DNA of 64,000 nt from JANWVO01 sp037446555 (GCA_037446555.1 JBBIIK010000007.1:32518-96517), one strand, 5' to 3'. Shown: positions 16,719-26,473, numbered from the stretch's first letter. Program-made: numbers and translations. The notes: a model not told the origin generated them from the letters alone.

Positions 16719-17978
16719 TCAACGGATTGTAAGCCTGTCGGCTCCTTCATACGCCGATAAATCGGATAGGATCACGCGGTCGCCCGCACGAAGACCTTCC
16801 AGAATTTCGATCGTTCGCACGGACGCCCTTCCCGCGCGTACCTGCGTGCGTACTGCCTCTTTTCCGTCGGAAGAAAGTCGGAAAAGTGAAAGCATCGTGT
16901 TCGGCTGGGCGAATGCGGGCCGCTGGATCTGCAACGCCTGGGGCAGCTTCTCGATTTCGATCACCGCCTCCACGTTGAGATCCGGCCTCGCCCCCGGCGG
17001 CAGCTCCCCCTCCAGCCGCACGTCCACAAGAACATTGCCCGCCGTCGACGCAGGATCGATCCGCGCCACCCGCCCCGGCACGGTGCCGTTCCGCGTGTCA
17101 ACAACCGCTGGCTGCCCTTCGGCCACGTCCTTCGCCTGCACCTCCGGAATCCGGATTTGCGCCTTCAGCCGCTCCGGCTGCGCCACCTTGGCCAGCACAG
17201 TCCCCGCCGTCACCCTCTGCCCCACCTCCACCGGCATCTGCTGCAACACGCCCGCCGTGCCCGTCTTCACCCTCAGGCTTTCCACCTGCTTCCTCTTCAG
17301 CTCGGACGCCGCCCGCAACTTCTCGATCAGCACGCGCTGCGCCGCCAGCTGCGCCTCCGAACTCGCCGTGCTGATCTCCAGACGCTTCTTCTCGATCTCG
17401 AGCCGCTTCCGCGCCTCGTCGGCCACCGCGCGCGACAATTTCACGTTCAGCTCCGCCGCCAGCCCCTCCTTGCCCAGCGCGGCGTCGTTGTCCGCCTTCA
17501 ACTGCGCCTGCACAAATTCGCTTTCCACCTTCGCCACTGCCGCGCGCAAATCCAGTTGAGCCGATTCCAGCTTTACCCTCAGATCGCGCAGGTTCGCCTC
17601 CGCCGCCCGCAGCTGCCAGCGAAGATCGTCCGCCGCCAGCTCCAGTTCAGGATTCGACAGCACCACCAGCACCGTGTCCGGGCGCACCGCCGCTCCCGGC
17701 CGCAGCAGGATCTTCTCCACGCGGCCCTCCTGCGGCGCCGGAATCCACACTATTTCCTCTGGCACCAGAGTGCCCAGCCCCCGCGCCTGCCGCACCAGCG
17801 GAGCCAGCTTCACCGTGTCCACCCACAGGCTGCCCCGGTCCACCTCCGGCGCCGCCGGCTTGGCCCGGCTCAGCCGCCACGCTCCCGCCGCAAGCAGCAT
17901 CGCCACGGCCGCTACAAGAAGCCCAACGCGCACCGCCCTTCTTCTGCCAGCCCCCTGCCTCGCTACATCCATGCCCAT
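16719..17978 (-). CDS. HlyD/MacA-type periplasmic membrane-fusion protein
   Basis: About 419 residues: a short basic N-terminus, one membrane anchor (VRVGLLVAAVAMLLAAGAW), a lipoyl/barrel-sandwich half (IPAPQEGRVEKILLRPGAAV), a long alpha-helical hairpin (about residues 105-225, heptad-like, rich in Leu, Lys and Glu), the second lipoyl half, and beta-barrel and membrane-proximal domains. This is the adaptor of a tripartite exporter and it is followed by the ATPase and permease genes. ATG 17978 and ATG 17972 are both possible; the frame stays open further upstream, but there it overlaps the end of the GGDEF-EAL gene and has no signal for a start. Confidence 0.9.
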   Translation of the reverse strand: MGMDVARQGAGRRRAVRVGLLVAAVAMLLAAGAWRLSRAKPAAPEVDRGSLWVDTVKLAPLVRQARGLGTLVPEEIVWIPAPQEGRVEKILLRPGAAVRPDTVLVVLSNPELELAADDLRWQLRAAEANLRDLRVKLESAQLDLRAAVAKVESEFVQAQLKADNDAALGKEGLAAELNVKLSRAVADEARKRLEIEKKRLEISTASSEAQLAAQRVLIEKLRAASELKRKQVESLRVKTGTAGVLQQMPVEVGQRVTAGTVLAKVAQPERLKAQIRIPEVQAKDVAEGQPAVVDTRNGTVPGRVARIDPASTAGNVLVDVRLEGELPPGARPDLNVEAVIEIEKLPQALQIQRPAFAQPNTMLSLFRLSSDGKEAVRTQVRAGRASVRTIEILEGLRAGDRVILSDLSAYEGADRLTIR

Positions 17979-18066
17979 GTTTCGCCGGCGGCGGGACGCC
18001 CCTGCCGCTTTCACAAATGTATCCGATTCCCGCCCTGCGTGCGTGGAAAACCTTGAGAATCCGGCC

Positions 18067-19422
18067 TCAATAATGCCAGTCGGCCGCCGCCACCGCGTAC
18101 CGCGCGAACGACTTCCGGTCGGACAACAGCGCCGAAATCTGTTCCGCGTCGAGCGGCAGTCCCACGTAATAGCCTTGCACCAGATCGCACCGCGCCGCGC
18201 GGACCAGTTCGAACTCCTCTTCCGTCTCCACGCCCTCCGCCACCACCTGCAGCCCGCGGTTGTGCGCCAGCACCGTGATCGTATGGACCACCGGCAGCGT
18301 GCCGCCAGGCTGCGCGATCTGCCGCACAAAGGAACGGTCCACCTTGATCTTGTCCAGCGGCAGCCGGTGCAAGTACGCCAGCGGCGAATAGCCGACGCCA
18401 AAATCGTCGATCGCGATCCGCACGCCCAGCTTCCGAAGCTCTGCCATCCGCCGCGCCGACTGCTCAATGTCAGCCAGAATGCAGCTCTCGGTGACCTCCA
18501 GCTCCAGTCCGTCTCCGCGGACGCCCGTCTCGGCGAGAATCCGCTTCACCGTCTCCACGAAATCCGGCGAAGCGAACTGCTGCGGACTCACGTTCACCGC
18601 CATGCACACCGCCCGGTTCCCGCCCGCCGACCACCGGGCCGCCTGCGCGCACGCTTCGCGCAGCACCCACTCGCCGATCGGCGTGATGACGCCCGTTTCC
18701 TCCGCCAAACGGATGAACGTCTCCGTGTCCACGTGGCCAAGATCGGCGGAGTTCCACACCAGCAGCGCCTCCACCGCCCGCACCTGCCCGTCACGGTCCA
18801 CCTGCGGCTGGAACCGCAGCGACAGCTCCTGCCTTTCGATGGCGCGGTGCAGGGCGTTCTCCAGCTGGAAACGCTCCATCTGGGGCTGCGCCTCCGCGGG
18901 CTTGCTCCATTCGATCGCGTTCCCGCTCCGCGCTTTGGCTTCCATCATGGCCGCCGACGCCCGCCGCAACAACGTCTCCCCGTCGGTCCCGTTTGCAGGG
19001 TGCATGGCCAACCCGACGCTGGCCGTCATCCGGAACTCATGGCCCAGCACCACCAGGGGCCGCCCGATCCATTCCAGGAGTTCCGACGCCTGTTCCAGCG
19101 CTCCCCGGCGCGTCGCCGCTTCCAGCAGCACCGCAAACTCGTCACCCCCCAAATGCCCCACCGCCCTGCCGCGCGCGAAGGACAAAACCCGGCGGGAAAG
19201 CTCCTGCAGCGCCAGGTCGCCGGCGCGGTAACTCAACAACTGGTTGATCCTGCGGAAACGGTTCACCCCCGCCACGCAAACCGTAAAGCGTTTCTTCGGG
19301 TGCGCCGCGATCCGCTGATCCAGAACCGCCTCAAACTTTCCGCCATCCGTCAGCCTCTGTTCATGGCGCGTACCCGCCGGGCGGCTGCGCGGCTCACGCC
19401 GGGGAGATGCTGGATTTGTCAT
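18067..19422 (-). CDS. GGDEF-EAL protein, probably a c-di-GMP phosphodiesterase
   Basis: A 451-residue cytoplasmic protein without a sensor domain or membrane segment. The GGDEF half (about 20-175) keeps GHLGGDEFAVLL (GGDEF at 92-96), but the metal-binding DLDxFK segment is AGVNRF: both Asp are replaced, and the following ND is NQ. The EAL half (about 185-440) keeps EALLVW, NVSPQQF, ELEVTES, IDDFGVGYS, DKIKVDRSF, AEGVET and QGYYVGLPL, so all usual catalytic residues are present. I therefore expect c-di-GMP hydrolysis, with the GGDEF half regulatory at most. The ATG at 19422 was taken; the frame continues upstream without a better start. Confidence 0.88.
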   Translation of the reverse strand: MTNPASPRREPRSRPAGTRHEQRLTDGGKFEAVLDQRIAAHPKKRFTVCVAGVNRFRRINQLLSYRAGDLALQELSRRVLSFARGRAVGHLGGDEFAVLLEAATRRGALEQASELLEWIGRPLVVLGHEFRMTASVGLAMHPANGTDGETLLRRASAAMMEAKARSGNAIEWSKPAEAQPQMERFQLENALHRAIERQELSLRFQPQVDRDGQVRAVEALLVWNSADLGHVDTETFIRLAEETGVITPIGEWVLREACAQAARWSAGGNRAVCMAVNVSPQQFASPDFVETVKRILAETGVRGDGLELEVTESCILADIEQSARRMAELRKLGVRIAIDDFGVGYSPLAYLHRLPLDKIKVDRSFVRQIAQPGGTLPVVHTITVLAHNRGLQVVAEGVETEEEFELVRAARCDLVQGYYVGLPLDAEQISALLSDRKSFARYAVAAADWHY

Positions 19423-19527
19423 TCTCTTGCCACAAGCCGCACACTTTATTTTCCCGCATATTCGTGTGCATTGCCCGCCAAAATTCTCTCGCGATTGGAC
19501 TAGAACCACTAGTCTTCGGGAGATTCC

Positions 19528-20754
19528 CTAGTCCTGCCCCCCGCCAGAAACAGCCATGGCGAACCGCAGCATTTGGTTTTCCGCGCCCGGCCTTCCCGCG
19601 AGGCAGAACCGCGGTCCTCCTCCGACACCGCAAGCCAGCACCGGCGCGCCCGCCAGGATCGCCGCCGCCAACCAGCGCACCGCGGGCGAAGCGCCCTCTT
19701 CCCCGGTCCATCCGGCGCCGGCCGTTCCGGCGCCACAATCGATCCAGGCCAGATCGGCATCCGCGAAAGTCCGTGCGAACCACTCCTGCAAGTTACGCCT
19801 CAGCCGCATCGCGCGGATGTAAACGGCCGCGCTCACTTCCTGCGCCCCGGCCAGGAAACGGCGTCCGGACTCGCTGCCTTTCAGGTCTGCCTCGAACGCC
19901 TCGGCCGCCTCCACGCCTACCAGCACTTCCAGCAGTTCCATGCAAGGCTCGCCCGGCTCGGGCGCCTGCAGGATCGCCGCGCCGGTCTTCTGCACGCCCG
20001 AAGCAGCCTGCGCCGCGCCGCCCGCGGCCATCACCCGCAGCGCCTGCGGCGCACGCGCGTACTCTGGCGCGAACCGGAACGCCCTGCCCGGAGAATGCCC
20101 GCACCGCACGTCGCCCCCGCTCATGGCTGCCAGCACGTGGCCGCAGTCCGCGGCTGTGCGCGCCAGCACGGAAACGGCGCCAAGCGTCCAGCCCAGCGGC
20201 GCGGCGCCGTAGCCGCTCACGGTCCCGAACGTCGGCCTGAGGGCGTAGCATCCATGGCGGAGCGCCGCCCGCAGCACATTGCCGTTGAAATCCACGCTCA
20301 CTGCAAAAGGAAGCAGCCCTCGCCCCACCACCGAGGCGCAAGCCGTCTCTTCCGCACCAAAGCCCTCCTCCACCCCCCCCAGAGGCGCCGAGGCCAGCAC
20401 CGCCAGCGGCAGCGTCCGGGCGCGCCGAAGCCGCTCCACCGCCGCCGCGTCAGCAGCCTTCCGGGGATCGGAGCTGCCATCCCACACCGGCGCGCGCCCC
20501 GCCATCTGTATGAGTTCGCTCGCGCCGAACGGCGCGCCCTGCAAGAGCCCCCGCGTCCGGCCGCGCTTCAGCTTGCGCTCGACGTCCTTCGCGGCGCGCA
20601 TGGCCTCGTCTTCCAGCACCGCCCGCACCGAGCCGCTCTGTCTGCCAGCTCCTTCCAGCGCGCGCGCCGTCTCGCGCGCCACCTCGCGTGCCTTCGCCGC
20701 GCCCGACCGCAGCCGGCCGTTCAGCTCCAGCAGGCTGGTGAACAACGCAGCCAT
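19528..20754 (-). CDS. Amidase-signature homologue, probably catalytically inactive
   Basis: A 408-residue protein that follows the amidase signature fold: LQGAPFGASELIQMAG aligns with the usual GIPIGIKDN segment, and ALRPTFGTVSGYGAAPLGWTL with the LRPTYGRVSRYG segment. However, the catalytic Lys position is Ser (GAPFGASE, 73-80), the GGSSGGS cis-Ser loop is missing, and the GSDTGGSIR nucleophile loop reads SVDFNGNV (153-160). All three triad residues are thus absent, while the frame is intact for over 400 codons, so it looks like a maintained pseudoenzyme rather than a decaying gene. It lies 6 nt after a small Tat-type gene and behind aroDE. Role unknown. Confidence 0.8.
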   Translation of the reverse strand: MAALFTSLLELNGRLRSGAAKAREVARETARALEGAGRQSGSVRAVLEDEAMRAAKDVERKLKRGRTRGLLQGAPFGASELIQMAGRAPVWDGSSDPRKAADAAAVERLRRARTLPLAVLASAPLGGVEEGFGAEETACASVVGRGLLPFAVSVDFNGNVLRAALRHGCYALRPTFGTVSGYGAAPLGWTLGAVSVLARTAADCGHVLAAMSGGDVRCGHSPGRAFRFAPEYARAPQALRVMAAGGAAQAASGVQKTGAAILQAPEPGEPCMELLEVLVGVEAAEAFEADLKGSESGRRFLAGAQEVSAAVYIRAMRLRRNLQEWFARTFADADLAWIDCGAGTAGAGWTGEEGASPAVRWLAAAILAGAPVLACGVGGGPRFCLAGRPGAENQMLRFAMAVSGGGQD

Positions 20755-20760
20755 GCGCCC

Positions 20761-20967
20761 TCACGGAATAAAACGGAATGCCGGTGAAATGTTCCGGTTC
20801 GGCTTCGCCCTCCGCAGCTTCTCCACGGCGCGCCGCCACCGGCCCGGCCAGGCCTCGGGCGCCTGCGCCACCGGCTGCGCCCTCCCCGCCTGGCCGGAAC
20901 TCGCCATCGCCGCCGCCCCCAGAAGCCGCGCCAGCCCCCGGCGCGTGATCCGCCGCGTCTTCTTCAT
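20761..20967 (-). CDS. Small protein with Tat-like signal
   Basis: Sixty-eight residues. The N-terminus KKTRRITRRGLARLLGAAAMA combines two Arg pairs with a short hydrophobic segment ending at an Ala-rich stretch, like a twin-arginine signal; the remaining part (about 40 residues) is basic with PGRWRRAVEKLRRAKP. The start overlaps the aroDE stop as ATGA and the stop is 6 nt before the amidase homologue, so it is placed as a real operon member. No family recognised. An alternative is that it is a leader or simply noncoding; the tight couplings on both sides argue for translation. Confidence 0.5.
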   Translation of the reverse strand: MKKTRRITRRGLARLLGAAAMASSGQAGRAQPVAQAPEAWPGRWRRAVEKLRRAKPNRNISPAFRFIP

Positions 20968-22514
20968 AGCGATCCCCCGTGCCTGCCCGGATGCAGGCGG
21001 AGTTGCTCTTCCTGTTCGTGCAGCGCTTCCAGCGCCGCCCTCTCCATTGCCGCCCGCGGCGCCGTCACGCCGGTGAAGATCTCGAACTGCCGCGCCGCCT
21101 GCTCAAGAAACATTTCCAGTCCTGCGATCACGTGCCTGCCCTCCGCAGCCGCGCGCTTCAGCAACAGCGTCTCCCGCGGCGTGTACACCAGGTCGAACAC
21201 CAGGTGCGCGGGAATCGGGCCCGGGAAGAAGCACGTCTTCGTGTGCGGCCACATGCCCAGCGGCGTGGCATGGATCAGCACATCGAAGAACCGCCCTTCG
21301 AGCTGGTCCGCCGCCAGCGGCTCGGCGTCCACCAGCTTCGCCAGCGCGCGCACCCGGTCGATGTTGCGCCCCGTAACGGCGATCTTTGCGCCCGCGTCCT
21401 TCAGCGTGAACGCCGCCGAGCGCGCCGTCCCGCCGTTGCCTACGATCAGCACGCTCGCCTTGCCCAGCCGCGTCCGCTTCTCCAGCGGGATGCGGATCCC
21501 GTCGGCGTCCGTGTTGGTGCCGCGCCAGCGCCCGGCCTTGCGGTACACCGTGTTGACGGCGCCGATCCGCTTCGTCAGCGGATCGATCACATCCAGATAC
21601 CGCATGATCCGGTGCTTGTGCGGAATCGTTACGCTGAAGCCCGTCAGCGGCAACTGCTCGGCCAGCCTAAAAAAGTCTTTTAACTGAAGCGGCGTCACCA
21701 GGAACGGCAGATACAGCGCCTGCAGCCGCCGCGCCAGCAAAGCACGGTTGTGCACCGCCGGCGAGATGCTGTGCCGCACCGGATCCGCAATCACGCCGTA
21801 AAACTGCGGCCCCTTCCACGCCCTGTCCACCCGGTACAGGTTCCTGAGCACCCGCGCCGTCACCTGCCCCGCCGCCGTGCCTTCGGTCGACGACGGCGCT
21901 GCATACGTGTACACGCCGCCGAACACTGTGCACAGCACGCGCGTCGGGAAGCCCATCTCCGTCATCGCCAGCAGGATCAGCGGCGTCTTTGAATAACTCC
22001 GCGCCAATCCCAGCACGCGAAGGTTGTCGCTGGGCTTTCGCGCCGTGGTCACGATCTTGTAAGCCGACGCGGGCACTCTCAGCATGCGCTTCATCAGCGG
22101 GTCCAGCGCCGGCGTGCCCTCATAATTGTGGTAGCTGAGGATGATCTGCGCCTTGCCCTCCAGCAGGTGCAGCGGCGCCAGCGGCGCTTCGGCGCTCTCG
22201 ATCTCGACATCCACCGCCCGCGCCCCCGCGTCCACCGCCGCGCCGAGAATCCGGAACTGCTCCTCGATGCTGCCGTTGAACCGCCCGTGGTTCTGGTGCC
22301 GCCTGCACGTCGCCAGCAGCGTCGCGTCCGGGTACAGCTCCAGAAATTTCCGGATCACCGGAAGCCCGTCTTCCGGCCTCGCCAGGTAATCGAGCCGGAA
22401 CTCCAGAAACCGTTCCCCCGCATCCGCCTCCTTGCGGGCATGTTCCATCAGTCTCGTGGCGTCTGGCAGCCCCAGGGCGATGCAGATTTTGGGCAATGGG
22501 GCTCGGGAGATCAT
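20964..22514 (-). CDS. aroDE: Bifunctional 3-dehydroquinate dehydratase / shikimate dehydrogenase
   Basis: A 516-residue fusion carrying two consecutive shikimate pathway steps. The type I dehydratase half (about 1-235) has FRLDYL, the active His in ILSYHNYEGTP and the Schiff-base Lys in SAYKIVTTARKPSDNL. The dehydrogenase half (about 240-500) starts FYGVIADPVRHSISPAVHN, carries the substrate-binding SVTIPHKHRIM, NTDADGIR and the NADP loop VGNGGTARSAAFTL. Such fusions are known in plants and some bacteria including acidobacteria and chlamydiae. DAHP synthase, the first enzyme of the pathway, is encoded about 10 kb away at 32 kb. Confidence 0.95.
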   Translation of the reverse strand: MISRAPLPKICIALGLPDATRLMEHARKEADAGERFLEFRLDYLARPEDGLPVIRKFLELYPDATLLATCRRHQNHGRFNGSIEEQFRILGAAVDAGARAVDVEIESAEAPLAPLHLLEGKAQIILSYHNYEGTPALDPLMKRMLRVPASAYKIVTTARKPSDNLRVLGLARSYSKTPLILLAMTEMGFPTRVLCTVFGGVYTYAAPSSTEGTAAGQVTARVLRNLYRVDRAWKGPQFYGVIADPVRHSISPAVHNRALLARRLQALYLPFLVTPLQLKDFFRLAEQLPLTGFSVTIPHKHRIMRYLDVIDPLTKRIGAVNTVYRKAGRWRGTNTDADGIRIPLEKRTRLGKASVLIVGNGGTARSAAFTLKDAGAKIAVTGRNIDRVRALAKLVDAEPLAADQLEGRFFDVLIHATPLGMWPHTKTCFFPGPIPAHLVFDLVYTPRETLLLKRAAAEGRHVIAGLEMFLEQAARQFEIFTGVTAPRAAMERAALEALHEQEEQLRLHPGRHGGSL

Positions 22515-22555
22515 GTCGTCCTCAGTCCTCGGGCATCGTGGAAGACGTTATCATC

Positions 22556-23302
22556 TCACACCCGGTCTGCCTCTCCCGCGCCACTCTCCGCCGCCGCTTC
22601 GCAGCGCGCGTTCCACTCTGCCGCCAGTGCCACAGCGTTCTCTGCCGCAAACCGCCGCGCGCCGCGCCGCCATGCGTCCAGCGCCTCCACGAGCGAGAGC
22701 CGTGGCGCGCACAAACCGATCAGGATCTCCTCCCGCGCGATCCGGCAGAACTGATCCACGTCGTCTCCGCCCGGCACCGGACCCTCCACCCCCGCCAGCA
22801 GGCTCAGTAGACCCGCATCGCAGCGCTTGCAGATCTTGGTCGCAATCACGCGCAGGTCGTCGCCCAGGAACCCCGCCTCCACCATCGCATGCAGCCGCGC
22901 CCCGCTCTCGGCGCAGGAACGCCCGATCTGCATGAGCTCCGTCTCCACTTGCTGGAACTCCCGCGAAAGCAGCTGTGCTGCGTTCAACACAAACCCGGTT
23001 TCGCGCACGCCGCGCCGCAACAGGTCCCGCGCCTCGTAGAGCTTCGCCGCCGTTGTGGACGCGCCAAACGGATACCCGGCCACGGCGATCAACGCCGTGC
23101 CGCTGCCTTCCAGCGCCCTCAGCGCCCGCTCGGCATCGGCGGGAAACACCATCACCGCTCCCAGACCGGCAGCCGCCGCCGCCCTGCATTCCGCCAGCAG
23201 TGCCGCATCCGTAAGCCCCGGACGCAGCAATCGCGCACACAGCGCTTGCGCGAACTCTTCCGCCGTCTTCGGCTCCCTCGCCTCCGGCGCCTGCTCCGTC
23301 AT
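22556..23302 (-). CDS. DeoC-like TIM-barrel protein lacking the Schiff-base lysine
   Basis: A 248-residue protein alignable with deoxyribose-phosphate aldolase through the middle: AGYPFGASTTAAKLYEARDLLRRGV matches the GFPLGANTTETKAFE segment, and GFVLNAAQLLSREFQQVETEL the DMVINIAALK segment. The catalytic residues do not survive: the Asp of DMVIN is Gly, the FVKTSTG Schiff-base Lys region is LLSLLAG (165-171), and the KASGGVRT loop is absent. It is therefore probably not a classical aldolase; it may have a new activity or none. It is 18 nt after cpoB and 41 nt before aroDE on the same strand. Confidence 0.72.
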   Translation of the reverse strand: MTEQAPEAREPKTAEEFAQALCARLLRPGLTDAALLAECRAAAAAGLGAVMVFPADAERALRALEGSGTALIAVAGYPFGASTTAAKLYEARDLLRRGVRETGFVLNAAQLLSREFQQVETELMQIGRSCAESGARLHAMVEAGFLGDDLRVIATKICKRCDAGLLSLLAGVEGPVPGGDDVDQFCRIAREEILIGLCAPRLSLVEALDAWRRGARRFAAENAVALAAEWNARCEAAAESGAGEADRV

Positions 23303-23320
23303 CCGCGACTCCCGCCCGCC

Positions 23321-24172
23321 TCAGCGCTTCCGCGCCGGTGCGCCCGTCAGCTTTTGCAGATCCGCCCGCGCCCGCCGCGCCGCGTCGCTGTTCGGCGCGG
23401 CCTTGATCAGCGCCCGCAGCTCCTGCTCCGCCTCGGCACGGTTGCCCAGCTCGGCCAGGGCGCGTGCCTTCATGAGCCGCGCGTCGACCGTCTTCGAATT
23501 GGCCGGATAGGCCTCCAGCACCTTGTCGAATGCCAGCACGGCGTCCTGGAAATTCTTCTGGTTATAAAGAATTTCCCCGATATAATACTGCGCATTTGGC
23601 GCCATTTCCGTGTCGCCAAACCAGGCCAGATAATCCGTAAACTGCTTGAGCGCCAAGTCGAAATTGCCGCCCATCTTGTCCCGCAGGGCAGCATCGTAAA
23701 GACTCTTGGCGGAAACGCCCGGAGGCGGGCCTGACGCCGCGGCAGGCGGCGCCGGCGGCGCCTGCATCGTCCGGATCGTATTCTCCAGGTCTGCCACCCG
23801 CTGGTCCAGCTTCCCCAGCCGGCTGTTGACTTCCGCCAGCGTCTCGCGGATGTAACCGAAATCCTGGCTCAGCGTGTCCACCTTGCCGGTAACCCCGGAG
23901 AGGGGCTTCACCATGGATTCCTCCAGGCGCTTCTTCAGCCCGCTGTCCAGAACGGCAAGCGACCGGTTGGCCGCCGCAATCTGCTCCTGGATTGCCTTCA
24001 GCGTCTCCTCCATCTGCCCCAGCCGCTCGTTCTGCGACTTGTTCATCATCCGGACCTCTTCCTGCAAGAGGGCAAGGTCCCGGCCCAGCTCCACCAGCGC
24101 GTCGCGCCGCTGCGCAGGTGCCGCAACGGGCCATGCAAGAAGCACAACGAGCCCCGTCAGTATATTGCGCAT
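23321..24172 (-). CDS. cpoB: Tol-Pal system coordinator CpoB (YbgF-like)
   Basis: A 283-residue periplasmic protein: signal peptide ending at AAPAQ, a coiled-coil region (about 25-135, with LLQEEVRMMNKSQNERLGQ and similar heptads), a Pro-Ala linker, and three TPR units from SLYDAALRDKMGGNFDLALKQF to the end. This matches CpoB, which links Tol-Pal constriction to peptidoglycan synthesis. It is the last gene of the tol-pal series and is separated from pal by a strong GC hairpin. Confidence 0.93.
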   Translation of the reverse strand: MRNILTGLVVLLAWPVAAPAQRRDALVELGRDLALLQEEVRMMNKSQNERLGQMEETLKAIQEQIAAANRSLAVLDSGLKKRLEESMVKPLSGVTGKVDTLSQDFGYIRETLAEVNSRLGKLDQRVADLENTIRTMQAPPAPPAAASGPPPGVSAKSLYDAALRDKMGGNFDLALKQFTDYLAWFGDTEMAPNAQYYIGEILYNQKNFQDAVLAFDKVLEAYPANSKTVDARLMKARALAELGNRAEAEQELRALIKAAPNSDAARRARADLQKLTGAPARKR

Positions 24173-24197
24173 CTGTCTCCCTCCCGGCCGGACAGGC

Positions 24198-24229
24198 GGC
24201 GGGAGCGGCCCGCACGCTCCGCTCCCGCC
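24198..24229 (-). other. Intercistronic GC hairpin between pal and cpoB
   Basis: Perfect 11-nt arms GGCGGGAGCGG and CCGCTCCCGCC with a 10-nt loop, starting 8 nt after the pal stop. There is no T-run after it, so it is more likely an RNA stability or partial attenuation element than a simple terminator. Confidence 0.55.
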
Positions 24230-24236
24230 CCTGCGG

Positions 24237-25025
<789 letters not shown>

Positions 25026-25111
25026 GATGGGCTTGATGCCTCCCTTCTTTCTTCCTTCTCTTCCTGTTTCTGCAAGCTCTTTGGCTGTGCTCTTCTTCCC
25101 TCTGTTCTTGC

Positions 25112-26473
25112 TTACTTCGACCACACCGGCATCCAGTTGTTGCCCTGCGTCGTCAGTTGCCGGACGCCCGTGCCGTCAGCCAGCATGGTGAAGATCTGAT
25201 AGGAGCCGGTGCGGTTGGAGCAGAATGCCAGGTGGCGCCCGTCGGGCGCCCAGCTCGGATTTTCGTTCCTGCCCTGCCCTTGCGTGAGCTGCACCGTTTC
25301 CTTCGTGGCCACGTCCATCAGGAACAGGTTCCAGTTCCCGGGCGCGTAGCCGCGTGTCCAGGCGAACGCGATATGCCTCCCTTCCGGGTGCCAGGCAGGG
25401 TTGCTCGCCTCTCCTTCCCCGTTGGTCAGCCGCTCCACGTCCGCGCCGTCCATATTCATTCTATATATCTGTTGCAGCCCTCCCCGCCCGCTGACGAACA
25501 GAACGTCGGCGCCCGTCTTCGGGTTCACCTTCGGCTCGGCTTCAATCGCCCGAGTGTTCGTCAGCCGCCGCGGATTGCTCCCGTCGAGATCCGAGATGTA
25601 GATCTGCATGTACCCGCTCACCGATGAAGCATACAGCACGGACTGCCCGTCGGGCGTGAAAGACGCCTGCGCGTTGGTCGGCGCCGCCGAATTGCGGAAC
25701 GGAATGAAGCGTCCCGTCTCGGTGGAATACATCATGATCTGCGGCTGCCCCTTGGCATAGGTCGTGAACGCCAGCCGCCTGCCGTCGGGCGAAATCGAGG
25801 GCATCGTCGTGATCGAGTTGAAATGCGTGATCCGCCGCTGATTGGTCCCGTCGAAGTCCATCACCCAGATCTCCTTCGTACCTTTCCCCTGCCGGTCGCT
25901 GACGAAGTAGATCTTCGTCCCGGCGAGCGACGGCACGCCGAACTGCGCCAGAATGTCCGCCGCATATTCGTGCGCGATCTTCCGCGCCCCCTCCTCGCTC
26001 ATCTCCGCCGTGTACAGCTTCGTGAACACGCGCGCCGCCGCCGCCGATTCCATCCGCGTGTTGAAAAAGTTCCCGAACGCCACCAGCCGTCCGCCCTGTT
26101 CGCCAAGGTATCCAAAGCCCAGGTAGTCGGCGTTCACCGGCGCCCCCGCCCAGTCGCCCAGGCATAGCCCGCCGCATTGCGCCTGCGGCGCCGCCGGCGT
26201 GCGGAGGTCTCGTTCCTGCTGCGGCGCGTTCAGCGGGTAAAAACTCTTCGCCGCCATCGTGAACACGCCGGAACGCTCCACATCCTCAAAGACCACTGCG
26301 TTGAACACGCCGGCAAATTGCGCCGACGCGCCCGCCCCGCGGAAGTCCGGCAGCGCGATCACCTTCCGCGCTCCGCCCGTCAGGCGGATCACGATGTCGC
26401 TTTGCACCTGCGTGTAGGCGGCAGCCGCCGCGCCCAGCGCGGCAAAAGTCACAAGGATCCAGTTCCGCTTCAT
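25112..26473 (-). CDS. tolB: Tol-Pal system translocation protein TolB
   Basis: A 453-residue periplasmic protein with a signal peptide, an N-terminal alpha/beta domain (about 25-155) and a six-bladed beta-propeller made of repeats such as ISPDGRRLAFT, TPDGQSVLYAS, HPEGRHIAFAW and APDGRHLAFCS, the WD40-like PD40 motif. TolB binds Pal and the Tol inner-membrane complex. Its start overlaps the stop of the preceding transducer gene as ATGA. Confidence 0.95.
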   Translation of the reverse strand: MKRNWILVTFAALGAAAAAYTQVQSDIVIRLTGGARKVIALPDFRGAGASAQFAGVFNAVVFEDVERSGVFTMAAKSFYPLNAPQQERDLRTPAAPQAQCGGLCLGDWAGAPVNADYLGFGYLGEQGGRLVAFGNFFNTRMESAAAARVFTKLYTAEMSEEGARKIAHEYAADILAQFGVPSLAGTKIYFVSDRQGKGTKEIWVMDFDGTNQRRITHFNSITTMPSISPDGRRLAFTTYAKGQPQIMMYSTETGRFIPFRNSAAPTNAQASFTPDGQSVLYASSVSGYMQIYISDLDGSNPRRLTNTRAIEAEPKVNPKTGADVLFVSGRGGLQQIYRMNMDGADVERLTNGEGEASNPAWHPEGRHIAFAWTRGYAPGNWNLFLMDVATKETVQLTQGQGRNENPSWAPDGRHLAFCSNRTGSYQIFTMLADGTGVRQLTTQGNNWMPVWSK

